In this document: positions 14,557 through 17,459 of the stretch, in pieces
Layout: each line of letters starts with the position of its first letter
Position numbering within the stretch: position 1 is the first letter of the stretch
NCBI GenBank assembly: GCA_002421995.1
Contig: DISP01000077.1
Span: 10,362-27,820, forward strand
Length of the DNA stretch: 17,459 nt
Source of the DNA: Bacteroidales bacterium UBA6207
GTDB taxonomy: Bacteria; Bacteroidota; Bacteroidia; Bacteroidales; F082
Reading direction: 5' to 3'
Program-made: the position numbers and the translations under genes
The notes under the pieces: model-generated
Database searches by the model: none
Told to the model about the DNA's origin: nothing
What the model saw: the letters and a program-made list of their open reading frames with translations, nothing else

Positions 14557-14758
14557 TACAGCTGATAAACATTTTCTATCTATCCTGATTATCAACGCAT
14601 TCCCTTTTCTCATACTTTCCCTTGATAGAAAGTACCAATGATCAATGAAGCAACGGGTCACGGCTGGCGTGTCATAGGGTGAACTGTTTTTGACTTCACT
14701 CCACCTGCCAATTTGCAAACGGCTGTCAACATCTTTCGGTGTATCTCTTGAATTCGAT

Positions 14759-14767
14759 TATTTTTGC
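14759..14767 (+). promoter_or_regulatory. Bacteroidota -7 box for uvrC
   Basis: TATTTTTGC matches TAnnTTTGC exactly. TTTCG at 14734-14738 lies 20 nt upstream, one base off a TTTG -33 element. The leader to the ATG at 14880 would be about 105 nt, the longest in this window. Confidence 0.45.
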
Positions 14768-14793
14768 ACAAGGCACATTGGCTTTTTTTGGAT

Positions 14794-14812
14794 AAAAGCA
14801 GTGCCTGCTTTT
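14794..14812 (+). promoter_or_regulatory. Terminator-like hairpin in the uvrC leader
   Basis: AAAAGCA (14794-14800) pairs with TGCTTTT (14806-14812) around GTGCC, and the arm runs into one more T. AGGCAC (14771-14776) could instead pair with GTGCCT (14801-14806), which would break this hairpin. The two structures are mutually exclusive, as in attenuators, but the T-run is short. Confidence 0.3.
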
Positions 14813-14879
14813 TGGCTTAAGCTTTAAAACATTATAATTCATTCTGTTACATAGTTATTAACTCCTTCAAATAAACAAA

Positions 14880-16697
14880 ATGGCCCTGTCCACCGATCAC
14901 CCGCTTCAAGCTGTCATTGCCTCCATACCCCATGCGCCGGGCGTGTATCAATACCTTGACGAAAGTGGAAAAGTGATCTATGTTGGAAAAGCAAAGGACT
15001 TGCGAAAGCGTGTTGGCAGCTATTTTGTGAAAGAACAAACCGGAAAAGTGCGGGTGTTGGTAAAGCGCATCCGCGATATTCGTGTGATTGTCGTTTCAAC
15101 CGAATCAGAAGCTTTGCTGCTCGAAAACACATTGATAAAAGAGTTGCAGCCTCGCTACAATATTTTGCTGAAAGACGACAAAACCTATCCCTGGATTTGT
15201 ATCAAAAAGGAGGCTTTTTCGCGGGTGTTTTCAACCAGAAATCGCCTTGCTGACGGCAGCGAATACTTTGGGCCTTACGCCTCGGGGCGTATGATGAAAA
15301 CATTGCTCGAACTCATCAAACAGCTCTATACCATTCGCAATTGCAGCCTCAATCTTTCGGAGCAGGCAATCCGGAAAGGCAGTTACAAGTTGTGTCTCGA
15401 ATATCATATAGGCAATTGCAAAGGTCCGTGCGAAGGCTTTCAAAATCAGCAGGACTATGATGTGATGATTGGCGAGATAAGACAAATCATCAAAGGAAAC
15501 ATACAAGGCGTGCTGCGCGAAATGAAAGGTCGCATGATGCAATATGCTGAATTGATGGAGTTTGAAAAAGCCCAGCAGATTAAAGAAAAACTTGCGATTC
15601 TCGAAAACTACAAAAGCAAGTCAACGGTGGTGAGCGATAGCATCAGCAATGTTGATGTGTTTTCGTTGCTTGACGAAGCTGACACCGCATGGGTAAACTA
15701 TATCAAGGTGGTGGAAGGTGCTGTGGTTCAATCTCACTCGGTGGAGGTGAAGAAAAAATTGGACGAAACAGCCGATGAAATCCTCCGGATTGCCATTGTA
15801 TCATTGCGGCAGCGTCTCGAAAGCAATTCGCCGGAATTAATTCTACCCTTTGAGCCTGACGATCTGCCAACTGGATTGAAGGTGACTGTGCCACAGCGCG
15901 GCGAAAAAAAACACCTGCTGGAGCTATCAGAAAACAACGCCCGCCATTTTAAAATGGAAACCGAAAAACAACGCAGTCTTGTTGATCCTGAGCGACATAC
16001 AAAACGAATTTTACAACAACTTCAGAAAGACCTGCGTATGAACGTGTCGCCCGAAGTGATTGAGTGTTTCGACAACTCCAACTTTCAGGGCGACTATGCT
16101 GTGGCTGCCATGGTTCAGTTTAAAAACGCCAAACCAAACAAAAGCGAATACCGCCATTTTAACATCAAAACCGTTGAAGGCCCCAACGACTTTGCCTCGA
16201 TGGAGGAAATCATCGAGCGCCGCTACAGCCGGTTGATGAAAGAAGAAAAGCCATTGCCCCAGCTAATTATTGTTGACGGCGGCAAAGGGCAGCTGGCTGC
16301 AGCTGTCAAATCGCTCGACAAATTGGGTTTGCGCGGAAAAATAACCATCGTTGGAATTGCAAAAAGACTTGAGGAAATTTATTATCCCGGCGATTCCATC
16401 CCCATCTATATTGATAAAAAATCGGAATCGCTCAAAGTGATTCAATTTTTGCGCGATGAAGCACACCGTTTTGGCATCACCCATCACCGGAAAAAATTTG
16501 AGAAGGGGTTCATAACCAGTGAGTTCAGCAAAATAAAAGGCGTTGGCGAAAACACCGCGCAAAAGCTGCTGCTTCATTTCAAATCGTTCAGAAAGGTGTC
16601 CGAAGCCACTGACGAAGAGCTTCAGGCAGTGGTAGGTTTGGCAAAAACGAAAATCCTTCGCGACTATTTTACCCGTTCAAAAGATAAAATTACCTGA
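14880..16697 (+). CDS. uvrC: Excinuclease ABC subunit C (UvrC)
   Basis: A 605-residue nuclease of nucleotide excision repair that makes both incisions around a lesion marked by UvrA/UvrB. The GIY-YIG domain is at 17-100 (PGVYQYLDESGKVIYVGKAKDLRKRV; Tyr23, Tyr34, Arg42 and Glu77-region residues present) and makes the 3' cut. C155, C172, C180 and C184 form the cysteine cluster that binds [4Fe-4S] in UvrC. The UVR motif for UvrB contact is at about 210-245 (MEFEKAQQIKEKL). The RNase H-like domain for the 5' cut has ECFDNSNFQG (D398), IIVDGGKGQL (D466) and RDEAHRFGITHHR (H529). A helix-hairpin-helix is at about 548-600 (SKIKGVGENTAQKLLLHF). Length and domains are complete. The start is the only reasonable ATG. 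It has its own predicted promoter and overlaps the convergent tonB gene by 8 bp. Confidence 0.97.
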   Translation: MALSTDHPLQAVIASIPHAPGVYQYLDESGKVIYVGKAKDLRKRVGSYFVKEQTGKVRVLVKRIRDIRVIVVSTESEALLLENTLIKELQPRYNILLKDDKTYPWICIKKEAFSRVFSTRNRLADGSEYFGPYASGRMMKTLLELIKQLYTIRNCSLNLSEQAIRKGSYKLCLEYHIGNCKGPCEGFQNQQDYDVMIGEIRQIIKGNIQGVLREMKGRMMQYAELMEFEKAQQIKEKLAILENYKSKSTVVSDSISNVDVFSLLDEADTAWVNYIKVVEGAVVQSHSVEVKKKLDETADEILRIAIVSLRQRLESNSPELILPFEPDDLPTGLKVTVPQRGEKKHLLELSENNARHFKMETEKQRSLVDPERHTKRILQQLQKDLRMNVSPEVIECFDNSNFQGDYAVAAMVQFKNAKPNKSEYRHFNIKTVEGPNDFASMEEIIERRYSRLMKEEKPLPQLIIVDGGKGQLAAAVKSLDKLGLRGKITIVGIAKRLEEIYYPGDSIPIYIDKKSESLKVIQFLRDEAHRFGITHHRKKFEKGFITSEFSKIKGVGENTAQKLLLHFKSFRKVSEATDEELQAVVGLAKTKILRDYFTRSKDKIT

Positions 16698-17367
16698 GTG
16701 TAAATTTGATAGGCAGGTTATAATAAACCCTCACAGGTATGCCGTTTTGGCGTCCCGGCTTCCAGGTCGGCATCAAGCCAACTACCCTGATAGCTTCTTC
16801 ATCACATCCGAAACCGATGCCCCGAAGCAAAGTGATGTTGGAAACCGAACCATCCCTTTCCACCACAAAACTCAGATAAACCCTTCCTTGTATTTGCTGG
16901 TCACGGGCCTGCGCGGGGTAACGGATGTTTTTCGACAAAAAACTCATCAACGCTTCGAGGCCCCCCGGAAACTCAGGTGCTACCTCCGGAGACAGATGGG
17001 GAGTGTCATCAGGAATTACTTCATCCTCAATTTTCGGTATGTCGTATTTAATTGGCTCATTCTGTGATACTTCTGCATTAATATTCAAAGGTTTGACATC
17101 CTTATTTGAATTGTCCACTACCTCAATCCTGATCGAAGAAGCCGGCGGTGGCGGAAGCAGCTTTTCGGGATGCACTGTTGGCGGAACAATCTCGAAAGGC
17201 GCATCAACAAATGACCGGTTGAAATCCCGAATAGAAAATGTTGCTTCCGAACGGTATTCAAAAGCAAAAAAGACCAAGGCAAGCGAGATGATTGCACCAA
17301 CCTGCCAAAATATCAATCTTTTGTTTTCAAGGTCTGCGCGCTGTGATTTTTTCGATAAGTCTTCCAT
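16690..17367 (-). CDS. tonB: TonB energy transducer
   Basis: A 225-residue TonB-family protein that couples inner-membrane proton-motive force to TonB-dependent (SusC-type) outer-membrane transporters. The N-terminus MEDLSKKSQRADLENKR is the typical Bacteroidota cytoplasmic leader, followed by one membrane helix at 18-38 and the AFEY motif. A proline-rich stretch (61-76, VPPTVHPEKLLPPPP) and an acidic linker span the periplasm. The TonB C-terminal domain is at about 132-225: PEFPGGLEALMSFLSKNIRYP (132-151), GRVYLSFVVERDGSV (161-175), MPTWKPGRQNGIPVRVYYNLP (199-219). I chose ATG 17367; the in-frame TTG at 17403 would add 12 residues before a leader that family members begin with. No exbB/exbD is in view. 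Its end overlaps uvrC on the other strand. Confidence 0.92.
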   Translation of the reverse strand: MEDLSKKSQRADLENKRLIFWQVGAIISLALVFFAFEYRSEATFSIRDFNRSFVDAPFEIVPPTVHPEKLLPPPPASSIRIEVVDNSNKDVKPLNINAEVSQNEPIKYDIPKIEDEVIPDDTPHLSPEVAPEFPGGLEALMSFLSKNIRYPAQARDQQIQGRVYLSFVVERDGSVSNITLLRGIGFGCDEEAIRVVGLMPTWKPGRQNGIPVRVYYNLPIKFTLR

Positions 17368-17409
17368 GGCTTTTGCATTTTCAGGTTCAACATCAAAACG
17401 CAAACGATT

Positions 17410-17446
17410 GCAAAATTATTGTAACAGCATTCTGCAGAATGCAAAA
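17410..17446 (-). promoter_or_regulatory. Promoter of tonB
   Basis: On the minus strand TTTTG (17442-17446), a 23-nt spacer, then TAATTTTGC (17410-17418), an exact -7 match, 42 nt upstream of the start at 17367. This is the best two-element promoter in the window. Confidence 0.6.
17427..17442. promoter_or_regulatory. Candidate operator: 16-bp perfect palindrome in the tonB promoter
   Basis: GCATTCTGCAGAATGC is a perfect 16-bp palindrome lying in the spacer between the -33 and -7 elements of the tonB promoter and touching the -33 element. A dimeric repressor bound here would block the promoter. The regulator is unknown; iron- or zinc-responsive control would make sense for TonB, but the sequence is not a recognisable Fur box. 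Confidence 0.4.
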
Positions 17447-17459
17447 TAATTACATGAAA

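Larger units (their letters stand above)
14390..14879. other. Gene-free spacer with repeats before uvrC
   Basis: About 490 bp without a credible gene. It holds the GACCCC-type repeat pair (14486-14556), an 8-bp inverted repeat TTTCTATC (14573-14580)/GATAGAAA (14624-14631), a TATCAA (14590-14595)/TTGATA (14622-14627) pair sharing that region, a -7 promoter box for uvrC (14759-14767), and hairpins in the uvrC leader. Minus-strand frames through the repeats encode RPLRGRK twice. That comes from the DNA repeat and is not evidence for a gene. Confidence 0.7.

Noticed and set aside
14446..14718. 90-codon minus-strand frame containing RPLRGRK twice
   Set aside because: The repeated peptide comes from the 20-nt DNA repeat at 14486-14556. 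There is no RBS or promoter, and the rest of the translation has no protein character.

Overview
The window looks like ordinary chromosome of a Bacteroidota member, most plausibly Bacteroidia/Bacteroidales-like; I cannot name a genus. Four things point there: two large secreted proteins with C-terminal type IX secretion (T9SS) sorting domains, a short proline-rich TonB with the ADLENKR-type N-terminus, a TPR protein fused through one membrane helix to a cytoplasmic HTH, and repeated TAnnTTTGC boxes (the Bacteroidota -7 promoter element) just upstream of start codons. Shine-Dalgarno sequences are not obvious.

Layout. 1-396 is the 3' end of thioredoxin reductase, closed by a strong bidirectional terminator (415-450) shared with the facing gene. 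On the minus strand follow a secreted CotH-kinase/lamin-tail/T9SS protein (449-2737) and a long-chain polyprenyl diphosphate synthase (2986-3960). The gap between them holds a possible gene remnant on the + strand and one copy of a short palindromic repeat. From 4214 to 9655 everything is on the + strand: a radical SAM protein with a small 25-residue-repeat protein; an outer-membrane beta-barrel with epoxyqueuosine reductase queG; a TPR lipoprotein with thiL; then a second, longer copy of the palindromic repeat and a DUF1801 protein. 9933-11621 is a membrane-tethered TPR/HTH regulator. 11768-14288 is a two-gene unit: a 60-aa coiled-coil protein 1 nt before a secreted T9SS protein in which Asp-box (BNR) repeats sit inside a HAF-type repeat protein. 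After a strong terminator, a 0.5 kb gene-free stretch carries a 51-nt-spaced GACCCC-GGA-GGGGTC repeat and other inverted repeats. Then come uvrC (14880-16697) and, converging on it with an 8-bp overlap, tonB (16690-17367), whose promoter carries a 16-bp perfect palindrome.

Function. Most genes are housekeeping: redox, isoprenoid/quinone side chain, tRNA queuosine, thiamine diphosphate, excision repair and TonB energy transfer. The surface-associated part is two T9SS cargo proteins, a beta-barrel, a lipoprotein and TonB. I see no defence system, CRISPR array, transposase, rRNA or intact tRNA. The parts most worth follow-up are the 25-residue repeat protein, the dispersed nested-palindrome repeat, the + strand coding remnant at about 2757-2985, the coiled-coil/nested-propeller gene pair, the very short predicted leaders, and the palindrome in the tonB promoter.
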